Source of the DNA: Streptomyces sulfonofaciens
Lineage (GTDB): Bacteria > Actinomycetota > Actinomycetes > Streptomycetales > Streptomycetaceae
DNA: 64,000 nt
Direction: 5' to 3'
Assembly: GCF_014656295.1 (NCBI RefSeq)
Contig: NZ_BNCD01000014.1
Span: forward strand, 186,001-250,000
This document shows positions 8,239-17,225 of the stretch, piece by piece (position 1 is the stretch's first letter; each line of letters opens with the position of its first letter). The position numbers were made by a program, and so were the translations under genes. Below the pieces are notes generated by a model. It had not been told where the DNA came from and searched no databases. It was given only the letters and a program-made list of their open reading frames with translations.

Positions 8239-9411
8239 ATGCACGAAGAGCGTGACGCGCAAGAGCACTACGAGCGGCAGGAACGGCGAGCGCCGCAAGC
8301 CTTCGAGGAACGAGCGCGGACGAACGTCCGGGCCGCGCGCCGCAGACGGCGCATCCCGACCAGGGCCGCCGGAGCGGTGCTGCTCGCCGGTGCGCTGACC
8401 GCCTGCTCGGGCGGGGTCGCCGGCACCACCACCCGGGTGGCCCCGGCCCAGCGGGCCGAGGAACTGCTGCCCGAGGCGGAGCAGGAGGGCAAGGTCCTCT
8501 GGTACACCACGTTCGCCGACGACGACGTGAACGGCATGATCGCCGCGTTCCGGAAGGAGTATCCGAAGGTCAGGGTGGAGGCACTGCGGCTGAGCGCCGA
8601 CAAGCTCCCGTCCCGCCTGATCACGGAGCAGCGCGGCGGCAAGTACAACGCCGACGTCATCACCGCCGACTCCGAACCCGTCTACCAGTTGATCAAGGTG
8701 GGCACCCTCGCCCCCTACCGCGTACCCGAGACACCCGCCCTGCCCAAGCAGTTGCGGAACCTCCCGGACGGCTACCGCAACGTCGTCTACGTCAACACCA
8801 GCGCCATCGCGTACAACCCGCAGTCCGTCTCGGCCCAGCACCTGCCCATCCCGCACGCCATCGAGGACCTCACCAAGCCCCAGTGGAAGGGGCACTTCTC
8901 GATCAACCCCAACGCCATCAACTGGTACGAGGGCCTGATCTCGGCCATGGGCCACGACAAGGCACTCGACCTCGTCAGAAAACTCGGCGACAACGCACCA
9001 CGTCTGGTCGAGAGCCACACCCAGTCCCTGACGGACGTTCAGGCGGGCGACCCCGCGGCAGTGGCCAACGCCTACGGCTACAAGGCGGCCGCCCTGTCCA
9101 AGAAGACACCCGGCAGGCTCGCCTTCAGCAACACGGACCCCGTCCCGGCGGCCGCCGTCCTCGCCGAGATGGCCAACAAGCCCCCGCACCCTGCCGCGGC
9201 CAGGCTCTTCATCGACTGGATCATGTCGCAGCGCGGGCAGCAGCAGGTCGTCAGCATCAGCAACCACGTCTCGCTGAGCGACACCGAGCACGACGACCCG
9301 ACGGTGTGGAACCCCGGCAAGTGGACGCCCGCGTGGTCCACGCCGGTCATCACGGCGGACACCTACGACCGCTACCTGGAGGAGTACCAGAAGGCGCTGC
9401 ACGCCGCCTGA
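8239..9411 (+). CDS. ABC transporter substrate-binding lipoprotein (cassette 1)
   Basis: A 390-residue extracellular solute-binding protein of the family often annotated as iron/putrescine-type (family 1). A lipobox LTAC places the lipid-anchored cysteine at residue 56. The binding fold begins at GKVLWYTTFADDD. The N-region before the hydrophobic stretch is unusually long, about 40 charged residues including a run RAARRRRR. The true start could be further inside, but no better in-frame start with a ribosome site is apparent. It leads a binding protein-permease-ATPase operon. Homologues import ferric ions, polyamines, phosphonates or small acids. The catabolic context favours an organic substrate. 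Confidence 0.85.
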   Translation: MHEERDAQEHYERQERRAPQAFEERARTNVRAARRRRRIPTRAAGAVLLAGALTACSGGVAGTTTRVAPAQRAEELLPEAEQEGKVLWYTTFADDDVNGMIAAFRKEYPKVRVEALRLSADKLPSRLITEQRGGKYNADVITADSEPVYQLIKVGTLAPYRVPETPALPKQLRNLPDGYRNVVYVNTSAIAYNPQSVSAQHLPIPHAIEDLTKPQWKGHFSINPNAINWYEGLISAMGHDKALDLVRKLGDNAPRLVESHTQSLTDVQAGDPAAVANAYGYKAAALSKKTPGRLAFSNTDPVPAAAVLAEMANKPPHPAAARLFIDWIMSQRGQQQVVSISNHVSLSDTEHDDPTVWNPGKWTPAWSTPVITADTYDRYLEEYQKALHAA

Positions 9412-9494
9412 CACCCCCACCGCCACGCCGAGGCACCCGCCACCCCCCGCCCTGAACCACCGCCCCGCCCCACCGATCCCAGGACGGCCACGCC

Positions 9495-11276
9495 ATGAGC
9501 CTGATCAGCCGCTCCCGTCCGGCGCCACCACCGGCCCGGGCCCCGCTCAGCCCCGCACGCAGCACCAGAACGCGCACCGTCCTGGAGTGGTTCCGCGACC
9601 CGCGCCACATCCTGCTCGCCGTGGTGGCCCTCGTGGTCACCTACCTGGCCGTGGTGCCCGCGGCCACCATGGCGGTGGCCAGCCTCCAGTCGTCCTTCCT
9701 CAACACGGGCCCCGCCGAGTGGACACTGCGCCACTACACCGAGACGCTGGGCAGCGCGGACTTCTGGACCCTGGTCGGCAACTCCTTCGCCTACGCCGCG
9801 GCCACCGCCGTGCTGTGCACCGTCATCGGCTTCGGCCTCGCCTACCTGGTCACCCGCACCAACACGCCCGCCAAGTTCTTCGCCCAGGTCGCGGCGCTGA
9901 TCCCGCTGATCATCCCGGGCATCCTCAACACCGTCGCCTGGGCCCTGCTGTTCGCCCCGCACACCGGCGCCCTGAACGTCCTGCTCGGCACCCTGCACCT
10001 GCCGGCGTTCAACATCTACTCGCTGTCCGGCATGGTCCTCGTGCAGTCCATGCACGTCACTCCCGTCGCCTTCCTGATGGGCACCGCGGCCTTCACCTCC
10101 ATGGACTCCTCGCTGGAAGAGGCCGCCCTCAGCTCCGGCGCGCCGCCGCGGCGGGTCTTTCGCACCATCACGGCCAGGCTGATCAGGCCCGCCATCATGT
10201 CGGCGGCCCTGCTGATGTTCGTGCAGACCATCTCCACCTTCGAGGTGCCGCAGCTCATCGGCGTGCCCGGGCACACGTTCGTCTTCGTCAGCAGGATCTA
10301 CAAGGCCCTGCAGACCTTCCCGACCGACTACGGGACCGTCGGTGTCACCGGCATCTTCATCCTCGCCGTGGCCACCGTCGGACTGTGGCTCTCCAGGCGC
10401 CTCAGCGGCTCGGGCGCCGCCGCACAGACCATCACCGGCAAGGGCTACCGGCCCACCGTGACCGACATCGGACGGTGGCGGTGGCTGGGGCTCGCCGTCT
10501 TCGTGCTGTTCTTCGTCTGCGCCGTGGCGCTGCCGCTGCTGATGCTCGTCTGGTCGTCCCTGCTGCCCGGCTACGAGCCGCCGTCCCTGTCGGCACTGCA
10601 CCACCTCACCCTGGCCAACTACCGCGACATCCTGGCCACCCCGGCCCTCATCAGCTCGGTCCGCAACAGCCTGGTCACCGCCGTGCTCGCCGGTGTCATC
10701 GTCACCGTGCTCAGCTCGCTGGTCGCCTACATCACGGTGAAGACCAAGGTCCGCGGCCGGGGCGTGCTGGAGGGCCTGGCCACCGTCCCGCTCGCCGTCC
10801 CGAGCGTCGTCATGGGCGTCGGGATCCTGTACTGGTACCTGACCGCGCCGATCCCCTTCCAGATGTACGGCACCCTGACGATCCTGGTGATCGCCTTCGT
10901 GACCATCGGCCTGCCCTACGGGCTGCGCTACATCGTGCCCGGCATGGCCCAGATCAAGGACGAGCTGGAGGAGGCCGCGGCGGCCAGTGGCGCGACATGG
11001 CTGCGCACCTTCCGGCGCATCTACGTGCCCCTGCTGGTGCCCTCGCTGCTCGCGGCGTTCCTCTACACGGTCATCGTCGCGTTCCGCGAGATCTCGGCCG
11101 CCATCTTCCTCTACACCCAGGACACCCAAGTGGTGTCGGTGACGATCTACCAGGAATGGTCCAACGGCAGTTACCCGATCGTCGCCGCACTGGGCGTCGC
11201 CATCGTCGTCTTCCTGGCCCTGATCGTCGCGCTGGTCCGCCTGCTCGGCAGCAAGACCGGGCTGAACCGTCAGTGA
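9495..11276 (+). CDS. ABC transporter permease, fused double domain (cassette 1)
   Basis: A 593-residue inner-membrane protein made of two binding-protein-dependent permease units. About twelve hydrophobic helices are visible. Each half has the EAA loop that docks on the ATPase: SLEEAALSSGAPPRRVF near residue 205 and ELEEAAAASGATWLRTF near residue 490. This fused FbpB-like layout is usual for family 1 importers. It follows the lipoprotein by 83 bases and precedes the ATPase by 25 bases in one operon. Confidence 0.9.
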   Translation: MSLISRSRPAPPPARAPLSPARSTRTRTVLEWFRDPRHILLAVVALVVTYLAVVPAATMAVASLQSSFLNTGPAEWTLRHYTETLGSADFWTLVGNSFAYAAATAVLCTVIGFGLAYLVTRTNTPAKFFAQVAALIPLIIPGILNTVAWALLFAPHTGALNVLLGTLHLPAFNIYSLSGMVLVQSMHVTPVAFLMGTAAFTSMDSSLEEAALSSGAPPRRVFRTITARLIRPAIMSAALLMFVQTISTFEVPQLIGVPGHTFVFVSRIYKALQTFPTDYGTVGVTGIFILAVATVGLWLSRRLSGSGAAAQTITGKGYRPTVTDIGRWRWLGLAVFVLFFVCAVALPLLMLVWSSLLPGYEPPSLSALHHLTLANYRDILATPALISSVRNSLVTAVLAGVIVTVLSSLVAYITVKTKVRGRGVLEGLATVPLAVPSVVMGVGILYWYLTAPIPFQMYGTLTILVIAFVTIGLPYGLRYIVPGMAQIKDELEEAAAASGATWLRTFRRIYVPLLVPSLLAAFLYTVIVAFREISAAIFLYTQDTQVVSVTIYQEWSNGSYPIVAALGVAIVVFLALIVALVRLLGSKTGLNRQ

Positions 11277-11301
11277 GCCTGAGTACTCAAAGGAGAGTGT
11301 C

Positions 11302-12465
11302 GTGATCGAGGTACGCGGCCTGGTCAAACGATTCGAGGGACGGGCGGTGTCGCGCAATGCCGTCGACGGCATCGACCTGGACGTCCCCGAGGGGAAACTG
11401 GTCACCCTGCTCGGCCCGAGCGGGTGCGGGAAGACGACCACCCTGCGCCTGATCGCCGGCCTGGAGCGGCCGGACGCGGGCCGGATCAGCATCGGCGGGA
11501 AACTGGTGTGCGCGCCCGGCGAAGGCGTCTACGTCGGTGTGCACCACCGGCCCATCGGCGTGGTCTTCCAGTCGTACGCCGTCTGGCCCCATATGACCGC
11601 CATCGAGAACGTGATGTTCCCGCTCAGGTCCGGCCAGAAGCGGCTGCCGCGCGCCGAGGCGCGCCGGCGGGCCATGGAGGCGCTCGACATGGTCGGTCTG
11701 GCCGATCTCGCCGACCGGCCGGCGCCCGCGCTGTCCGGCGGCCAGCAGCAGCGCATCTCCCTGGCCCGCGCCCTGACCAGGGAGCCCGAGGTGCTGCTGC
11801 TGGACGAGCCGCTCAGCAACCTCGACGCCGGCCTGCGCGACCGGGTGCGCGACGAGATCCGCGGCGTGCAGCAGCGCCTCGGCATCACCACCGTCTTCGT
11901 CACCCATGACCAGGACGAGGCGCTCGCGGTCTCCGACGAGGTGATCGTCATGGACCGCGGCCGGATCGTGGAGCGCGGCGCGGCGCAGGAGATCTACGCC
12001 TGGCCGCGCGAGGAGTTCACCGCGCGGTTCATGGGGATCTCCAACAGCCTGCCCGGCACCGTGCTGTCCCGCGACGCCAACACCGTCGAGATCGACCTGG
12101 TCCAGGGCAGGCTGAGCTGCCTGCCCACCGGAAAGCTGAGCGAGGGCAGCAGCGTCAACGTCTTCCTGCGTCCCGAAAGCCTGGTCCTGTCCCGCAAGGA
12201 CCCCTCCGGCCGCGGCTGGAAGGGCACCGTCGAGTTCAGCATCTACCACGGCGACTGCTGGGACTACCACGTCCGCGTCGGCGACACCCTGCTGCGCTCG
12301 CGGATGTACCGCGAGAAGATCGGCCTCGCCCACGGCGACCCGGTCTACGTGGTCCCCGAGGAGGCCACCGCCATCGCGATCCCGGTCAACACCGACGGCG
12401 ACGCCTCCGGCGCCGGTGCGTCCCTGTCCGGGGCCACCGCGAAGGGCGCCGGCGACATCGGGTGA
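11302..12465 (+). CDS. ABC transporter ATP-binding protein (cassette 1)
   Basis: A 387-residue importer ATPase. Walker A is GPSGCGKTT near residue 38, the signature is LSGGQQQR near residue 148, Walker B is LLLDEPLSNLDA, and the switch histidine is in VFVTHDQDEA. The C-terminal 130 residues form a TOBE-type regulatory domain. It is the last gene of cassette 1 and is followed directly by a strong hairpin terminator. Its closest relative in the window is the ATPase at 21573-22721. Confidence 0.92.
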   Translation: MIEVRGLVKRFEGRAVSRNAVDGIDLDVPEGKLVTLLGPSGCGKTTTLRLIAGLERPDAGRISIGGKLVCAPGEGVYVGVHHRPIGVVFQSYAVWPHMTAIENVMFPLRSGQKRLPRAEARRRAMEALDMVGLADLADRPAPALSGGQQQRISLARALTREPEVLLLDEPLSNLDAGLRDRVRDEIRGVQQRLGITTVFVTHDQDEALAVSDEVIVMDRGRIVERGAAQEIYAWPREEFTARFMGISNSLPGTVLSRDANTVEIDLVQGRLSCLPTGKLSEGSSVNVFLRPESLVLSRKDPSGRGWKGTVEFSIYHGDCWDYHVRVGDTLLRSRMYREKIGLAHGDPVYVVPEEATAIAIPVNTDGDASGAGASLSGATAKGAGDIG

Positions 12466-12471
12466 CACGCA

Positions 12472-12510
12472 CGCGGATCCTGCCGGGTGCACCGCCCGGC
12501 AGGATCCGCG
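12472..12510. terminator. Perfect 16-bp hairpin terminator
   Basis: CGCGGATCCTGCCGGG at 12472-12487 pairs exactly with 12495-12510 across a 7-base loop. It lies 7 bases after the cassette 1 stop codon and before the end of the converging oxidoreductase gene, so it can serve both. Confidence 0.88.
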
Positions 12511-12525
12511 CGCGCCGGGACGCCC

Positions 12526-13149
12526 TCACACGTGCAGGGCGCCGCTCAGCTCCTCGGCGGTCAGCGGGACCGCGTAGACGTTCGTGCCCGGCTGGTGCTT
12601 GCGGCCGCCCCGCCCGAGGTCGCCGGCGTCCACCGGGTCGAACCCGATGTCCCGGATCAGCCCCGACACCACCGCCTTCGCCTCCGAGTCGGTGCCGGAG
12701 ACGGGAATCGCCAGCCGCCCGGGCTCACCCTTGGGGCGGCCCTGGTCACGCAGGTTCTCCCAGTAGATGGCGTTGAACGCCTTGACGAGGTTCGCGCCGG
12801 TGAAGGCCCTGATCTTCTCGCTGGAGGTGGTGGAGTCGTCGTCCAGCTCGGGGTCGTGCCCGTCACGCTCGGGGTGGTAGTTGGCGGTGTCCACGACGAC
12901 CTTGCCGCGAAGCTGCTCGGCAGGCAGTTCCCTGTAGCGGCCGTAGGGGATCGTCTCGATGACCACCTGGCCGAACTCGGCGGCCTCCCTGGGGGTCACG
13001 GCCCTCGCCGATCCACCGATGTCGGCCACCAGGTCGCCGAGCGTCTCCGGTCCCCGGGAGTTCGCGATGGCCACCTCGTGGCCGATGCCGGCGAGCTGCC
13101 GGCCGAGGGTGGAGCCGATGCGCCCCGCTCCGATGATGCCGATCCTCAT
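12526..13149 (-). CDS. NADPH-dependent F420 reductase-like oxidoreductase
   Basis: A 207-residue protein with the N-terminal NADP fold MRIGIIGAGRIGSTLG, followed by the IANSRGPETL segment that typifies F420-dependent NADP reductases and their paralogues. The ATG at 13149 is preceded by GGGAGGCACC. Many Streptomyces carry several such genes whose substrates are unknown, so this one may use F420 or simply be an NADP-binding protein. It is monocistronic or followed only by the terminator, with the zinc-finger gene upstream on the same strand. Confidence 0.8.
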   Translation of the reverse strand: MRIGIIGAGRIGSTLGRQLAGIGHEVAIANSRGPETLGDLVADIGGSARAVTPREAAEFGQVVIETIPYGRYRELPAEQLRGKVVVDTANYHPERDGHDPELDDDSTTSSEKIRAFTGANLVKAFNAIYWENLRDQGRPKGEPGRLAIPVSGTDSEAKAVVSGLIRDIGFDPVDAGDLGRGGRKHQPGTNVYAVPLTAEELSGALHV

Positions 13150-13295
13150 GGTGCCTCCCTGTCGTCGCCCCTGGCACCCGCCGCCCGCACCGTCCCGGCC
13201 CCGCCGAGTGCCCTCGCGCGGCGGTGGCGAAACGCGGGGCCCGGGGGCCGAGGGAGCTCGCCGCGGCCCGGGCGGCGCGCGCCGGTCCCGCGTAC

Positions 13296-13682
13296 TCATC
13301 CGGGTCCGCCGGCGCAGTCGATACAGGTCCGCGCTGTGGGCCGGGCGTCCAGCCGCTCGGCGCCGATCGGGCCGCCGCAGCGCTCGCAGGTCCCGTACGC
13401 ACCGGTGCGCAACCGTTCGAAGGCCCGGTCGAGATCGGCGAGATCGGCACGCGCCTGCTTGAGGGCGTCACGCAGTTGGGCGCGTTCGAACGCGACCGTG
13501 GCGCCCTCCGGGTCGTGCTCGTCGTCGTTGCCGGTCAGGGCCGACGCCGCGACCACGTTGTCCCACAGCCGGCTCAGCGAGTCGATGAGCCGCACCGTCT
13601 CGGCGCGCGCCCGGTCGATCGCCTCCGCCGCGGCACGCGCGCGGGCCGCGGAGAGCCCGGCACCTCCGGGAGAACGTTCCAT
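13296..13682 (-). CDS. DksA/TraR-type zinc-finger protein
   Basis: A 128-residue acidic, mostly helical protein with a C-terminal C4 zinc finger: CERCGG near residue 100 and CIDC near residue 122. This is the DksA/TraR C4 type. DksA family members act in the RNA polymerase secondary channel, but short actinobacterial versions are poorly known. The ATG at 13682 is preferred; a GTG at 13700 in frame is the alternative and neither has a strong ribosome site. It is transcribed toward the oxidoreductase gene. Confidence 0.75.
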   Translation of the reverse strand: MERSPGGAGLSAARARAAAEAIDRARAETVRLIDSLSRLWDNVVAASALTGNDDEHDPEGATVAFERAQLRDALKQARADLADLDRAFERLRTGAYGTCERCGGPIGAERLDARPTARTCIDCAGGPG

Positions 13683-14081
13683 CGGTGAGTACAGCGGCAC
13701 CAGCGGACGCGGCTATTCCGCCGTGACCCTTCGCGGGCGGCCGATCGCGGAACGTGTGTGCGTCCCAGCGGGTGACCGCCGAGCCCATTCCCTCAAGTGG
13801 CCGGACCAATCACGTCGATTCGGATCGAATTCGACATTCACCCCTTGGGGCGGTCGGGCCGGACGGGGAAGGCGGCCGCCGCGGTGCCCCCGGCTGCCTC
13901 GTCCCCGACCCGGCAGCGCTGCTGGCGACTTCGATTGCCGCATCCGCGTGATGGGTTCTCATGCTCGCGTCCAGCGGCCAGCATCCGTCTGAACGGGTAT
14001 GGGAGCGCTCCCAGCCTCATTGGTCCGATGAGCCGCCCGAATGCGGTGGCGGGGCGAGCGGACCGCAGAGGAGAAGGGCCC
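13683..14081. other. Spacer with CebR box before the GH74 pseudogene
   Basis: About 400 bases separating the divergent zinc-finger gene and pseudogene. Its notable content is the perfect palindrome at 14000-14013. The remainder shows no supported gene. Confidence 0.5.
14000..14013. promoter_or_regulatory. Perfect CebR-type operator
   Basis: TGGGAGCGCTCCCA is a perfect 14-bp palindrome identical to the consensus for CebR, the Streptomyces LacI-family repressor of cellulose and cello-oligosaccharide genes. It lies 69 bases before the GTG start of a degenerate GH74 glucanase gene, which independently fits that regulon. Confidence 0.85.
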
Positions 14082-14975
14082 GTGCGAAGACGTCCTGCCG
14101 GTGTGCTCGGGCCGGCGTGGTCGGCGGTGGCCGCCCGCCTGGTGGGGCTGGGCCCGCCGGCAGCGCCGACCGCCGCCGCGCCCGCAGCGGCGGCGACCGT
14201 CCCGGACAGCGCGACCGTGCCGGACAGTGCGACCGTGCCGGACAGTGCGACCGTCCCAGGCTGTGCGACCGCCGCGACCGCCGCGGCCGGCGCGACCGCC
14301 GCGGCCGGCGCGGCCGGCGCGGCCGGCGCGACCGCCGCGACCGGCGAGGGCGGTGCGGGTGGCACGGGCGCCGCGGTGTGGAGCCTCCCCGGCACCGGTG
14401 CCCACCGCTCGACCGACCTCGGCGGTTCGTGGACGGCCGCCGCCGGTCTCCCGGCCGGGGCCGTGGTGGAGGCGGACCGGGGGGAGACCCCGCCGTCTTC
14501 CACGGCTGCGGCGCGGGGATGTCCTGCGCCGGCACCGACCGCGGCACGGGCTTCACCGCCCGCGCCGCCACCGGAATGCCGGTCTCAGGAAACGTGCGCA
14601 TCGCGGCGGTGTCCGGCGCTCGGGGCGGCGTCCGGCCGGCCGGATGCGCGGACGGCGGTGCCTGCGGCCTGTGCCACCCCACCGACACGGGGCCACGTTC
14701 GCCGAGGTCAGGGGAGTCGACGCGGCGTACTTGATCGGCTTGGCAAGGGTGGTTCCCGGTAAGCGCCGCCCGGCGCTGTACTCCAGCGCCCGGATCTGCG
14801 GTGTACGCGGCGTCCACCGTTTTCGACGACGCAGGAACGAGCGGCGCAGCAACGACGGCGCAACCGGTGGGGCAGGACCGGCGCCGCGACCACGGGTGAT
14901 CCGCGGGTGTACGGCCGGGTGCACGTGTCGACGAACGACCGCGGCTCCAGTACGGCGATCCGACGGGCTGAATGA
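14082..14975 (+). pseudogene. Degenerate GH74 xyloglucanase/cellulase
   Basis: A relic of a secreted GH74 family beta-propeller glucanase. It begins at a GTG after GAGGAG with a signal-peptide-like Arg/Ala start. A low-complexity insert follows, then family segments in three different frames: HRSTDLGGSWTAAAGLPAGA (about 14400), TDRGTGFTARAA with SGNVRIAAVSG and GGACGL (about 14540-14670), FAEVRGVDAAYLIG with RRPALYSSARICGVRGV (about 14700-14815), and TGDPRVYGRVHVSTNDRG (about 14895-14950) ending in TGA. These are in the order of the C-terminal third of GH74 proteins. At least three frameshifts and a large internal deletion make it non-functional. Its CebR box remains intact. Confidence 0.85.
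14193..14264 (+). repeat. Four 18-bp tandem repeats inside the GH74 pseudogene
   Basis: The unit GCGACCGTGCCGGACAGT occurs four times in tandem with small changes, encoding Ala-Thr-Val-Pro-Asp-Ser. It is followed by 90 bases of near-repetitive GCGACCGCC/GCGGCCGGC DNA. This looks like repeat expansion within a relaxed gene. Confidence 0.8.
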
Positions 14976-15385
14976 CCGTCGGATCGTTGCGGGGTGCGGG
15001 TCCTCCTGGGGAGGCGGGCCCGGGCCCCGGGCCCCGTACGCCCGGGCGGTGCGTACGGGGCCGCCTGCCGCGCGGAGCCGCCGGGGCAGGGGGAGGGCGC
15101 GACGGCGTGGGCGCCGGCGCCGGCGGACCCCCGCGGGGCGCCGGGCACGGCGCGGGGGCGCGGGACAGAGCGCTGGGGCGGGGGTTCGGTGGTGCAGCGA
15201 CAGCGCGGGTTTACGCGGGCGGGCGGGCAGTCGTATGCCGTGCGCGCGGGGCACGAAGTGGTGCTTTGCCAGCACTTTGACGGTAATTGAGCGTGCCGTT
15301 GGGGCCCCGGCGCACACTGGCAAGTTCAGCGGCCCGAGTGCCGTCCGGCCGAAACAGCCGGCCGCGCGCCGCATGGGGAGGACTC
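14976..15385. other. Spacer, no gene seen
   Basis: About 410 very GC-rich bases after the pseudogene. Frames are open on both strands only because of composition. An AT-richer stretch near 15260-15295 may hold the promoter of the next gene. Confidence 0.45.
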
Positions 15386-15868
15386 ATGTCATCACCACAC
15401 ACATCCCGCCCCCCGCAGCCGGTTGCCCGCCCGGCGCCGGTCGCCCGCATCGCCCCCGCCTGCGGTCCCGCCCGGGCGGCCCGGTGGCCCCGCGCCCAGG
15501 GGCACTCCGTCCCTCCACCGCGCACCGAGCCGCCCCGGGGCACGGGCACACCCTCACGCGGGACCGCGGCCCCGGCCCAGGGAGCCGCGCCGGCCTCGTC
15601 GCGGCCGTCCGCCTCGGTGCGGGTGCCGGACCCTGCGGGCGCGCCCGCCCCGGCAGCCGGGTCCCCCTCGGCGTCCGGCTCCGGAGCGTTCGACGGGTCC
15701 GCATGCCCTGACGGCTGCGGTGCGCCGGAGGGCGAGTCGGGGCCGCCGGTCGTGGGCTGGCTGCTGGTGCCCCCCGGGTTGTGGACCGAGTTCGACGCAC
15801 CGCAGATCGGGCGGCTGCGCGGACTCGGCCTGAGCGACCTCACCGGCCCACCGGCCCCGGCCGCGTAG
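15386..15868 (+). CDS. Proline/alanine-rich hypothetical protein
   Basis: A possible 160-residue protein starting at the ATG after GGGGAGG. The first 110 residues are Pro/Ala/Arg-rich and of low complexity. The last 45 residues look more like a folded segment (GPPVVGWLLVPPGLWTEF, then QIGRLRGLGL). I recognise no family. It could be a genuine small protein or a fortuitous frame; the ribosome site and the ordered tail are the only support. Confidence 0.4.
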   Translation: MSSPHTSRPPQPVARPAPVARIAPACGPARAARWPRAQGHSVPPPRTEPPRGTGTPSRGTAAPAQGAAPASSRPSASVRVPDPAGAPAPAAGSPSASGSGAFDGSACPDGCGAPEGESGPPVVGWLLVPPGLWTEFDAPQIGRLRGLGLSDLTGPPAPAA

Positions 15869-16018
15869 GCGCCCCGACGGCACGGAAGCGGGCCGGGGCC
15901 GGACTGCCCTCGGCCCGGTGCGCGCCGCAGGGCCGGACGCCGACCGGGCCCCGGCGGAGCCGGTGGCGCCCGGACGGTCCCCGCGCGGTCCTTCGCCGCG
16001 GGGTCGCCCGGGGGCCGC

Positions 16019-16540
16019 TCATCTGGGGCTGAACTCCAGGATGATGCGTCCGTCCTGCGTGCGGTCGAAGTCGACGCGGATGTCGCCGGTCTCCACCGCT
16101 CCCGTGCCGCCGACGTAACCCCTGAGCGGCGCGGGCTGGTCATCCGTCGCGGAGAAATCGACCCTGTCGTCGGTGATGCGCTCGATGGTGAAGGTGTCGG
16201 TCACGAACCGCGCGGAGAAGCGGACCGTGTCACCTTGCCTGACCTCCACTTCACAGGTGCGGTCCCGGCAGGCGTCGAGATCGCGCCCGTCCCGCGCCCG
16301 GCGGTGTGCCGGCGTGGGGGTGTGGGTGGGGGCCGGTGTGCGGCCGGGCGTGGCGCCGGCGGTTGCGGAGTGGGACGGCGGGTGGCGGTCACCGCCCTTC
16401 GGCGGGGCGGCGGCACCCGGCCCCGACGCCCCGCCGTCCCCGCATCCAGCAAGGAGCAGCACGACGACCGGTCCGAGCAGCATGGACCTCCGGCGTGCCG
16501 GGAACGCCGCACGGTGGTGGATGCCGGTTTCTTCCGTCAC
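16019..16540 (-). CDS. Secreted lipoprotein of unknown function
   Basis: A protein of about 173 residues with a basic n-region, a hydrophobic stretch and lipobox LAGC (Cys33 from the GTG at 16540; an ATG at 16483 is an alternative start). A Pro/Thr/His-rich spacer follows, of the kind that crosses the cell wall. The C-terminal domain contains a CRDRTCEVEV pair of cysteines and beta-rich segments (TVRFSARFVTDTFTIERI). I do not recognise the domain. It converges with the hypothetical gene at 15386-15868. Confidence 0.65.
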   Translation of the reverse strand: MTEETGIHHRAAFPARRRSMLLGPVVVLLLAGCGDGGASGPGAAAPPKGGDRHPPSHSATAGATPGRTPAPTHTPTPAHRRARDGRDLDACRDRTCEVEVRQGDTVRFSARFVTDTFTIERITDDRVDFSATDDQPAPLRGYVGGTGAVETGDIRVDFDRTQDGRIILEFSPR

Positions 16541-17225
16541 GATGTGCCCCGTCCTCGCCTGCGGTCCCACCGCCCTGCTGGAGGTGCCCACTGTGGCGCG
16601 GCCGGTCCGGGACCGGTCCCGGCGCCCCCACCGGCCCGGGCCGGGCGCGCGGACCGAAGCGCTCTCGTCCGCCCCGACCACGGACGGCCGACCACGGACC
16701 GCCTGATCTCCCGCTCATCCGTGCTGCCGTCCGCCGTGCTGCCGTCCGCCGTGCTGCCGTCCGCCGTGCCGACGGCTCGGCAAGCGGCGCCCGGCGGCAG
16801 CGCCGTTGGCACCGGCTCCGCCGCCATCTCCCGAACGCGGCGGCGGCACAACGGCGTTCCTGTGTCGGACGTCACCCTCGCCGCTGCTGGGGCCGACACC
16901 GCCACGGTGAGCTGTGGGTTTGCTGAGCGGTGCGCGGGGACACGGGAGCCGCGCGCCGTCACGGTCCGGGCAAGTCCGTCGAGCGGTGTCACGATCGGAC
17001 ACTCTCGTTGCACTACACCCCGTCAGTACCGGCGTTTCTTGTAGAGCAGGACCAAGGGCAAGAGCATGAGTGGAAGGCCGATCATGGACGCGATGGCGAT
17101 GATCCCCCTGATGGCGGGCCGGGCGGGGGCCTTGCCGCCCGGTGGCCGCGCGGCCGGGCAGTGTGCCGGGCGTCGCCGGGTGACGGTCCGGGGCGGCAGG
17201 GCCGGGTGCTGCCACGGCGGTACGC
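16541..17225. other. Spacer with tandem repeats and a membrane-protein-like tail
   Basis: About 685 bases upstream of the sigma-factor operon. It holds a 15-bp tandem repeat at 16721-16770. On the minus strand, 17023-17150 reads as a hydrophobic C-terminal tail ending LLPLVLLYKKRRY with no start codon that would make a full gene. I see no other gene. Confidence 0.45.
16721..16770 (+). repeat. 15-bp tandem repeat, three full copies
   Basis: GTGCTGCCGTCCGCC is repeated exactly three times (16721-16765) and starts a fourth copy. It is non-coding as far as can be seen. Confidence 0.85.

Noticed and set aside
9372..11492. 706-codon minus-strand frame across the cassette 1 permease
   Set aside because: Shadow of the membrane protein gene; its Gly/Asp/His-rich translation is the complement of hydrophobic codons.
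17023..17150. Possible small membrane protein on the minus strand ending LLPLVLLYKKRRY
   Set aside because: The hydrophobic tail looks real, but there is no plausible start codon except one giving 20 residues. It may be the tail of a lost gene.
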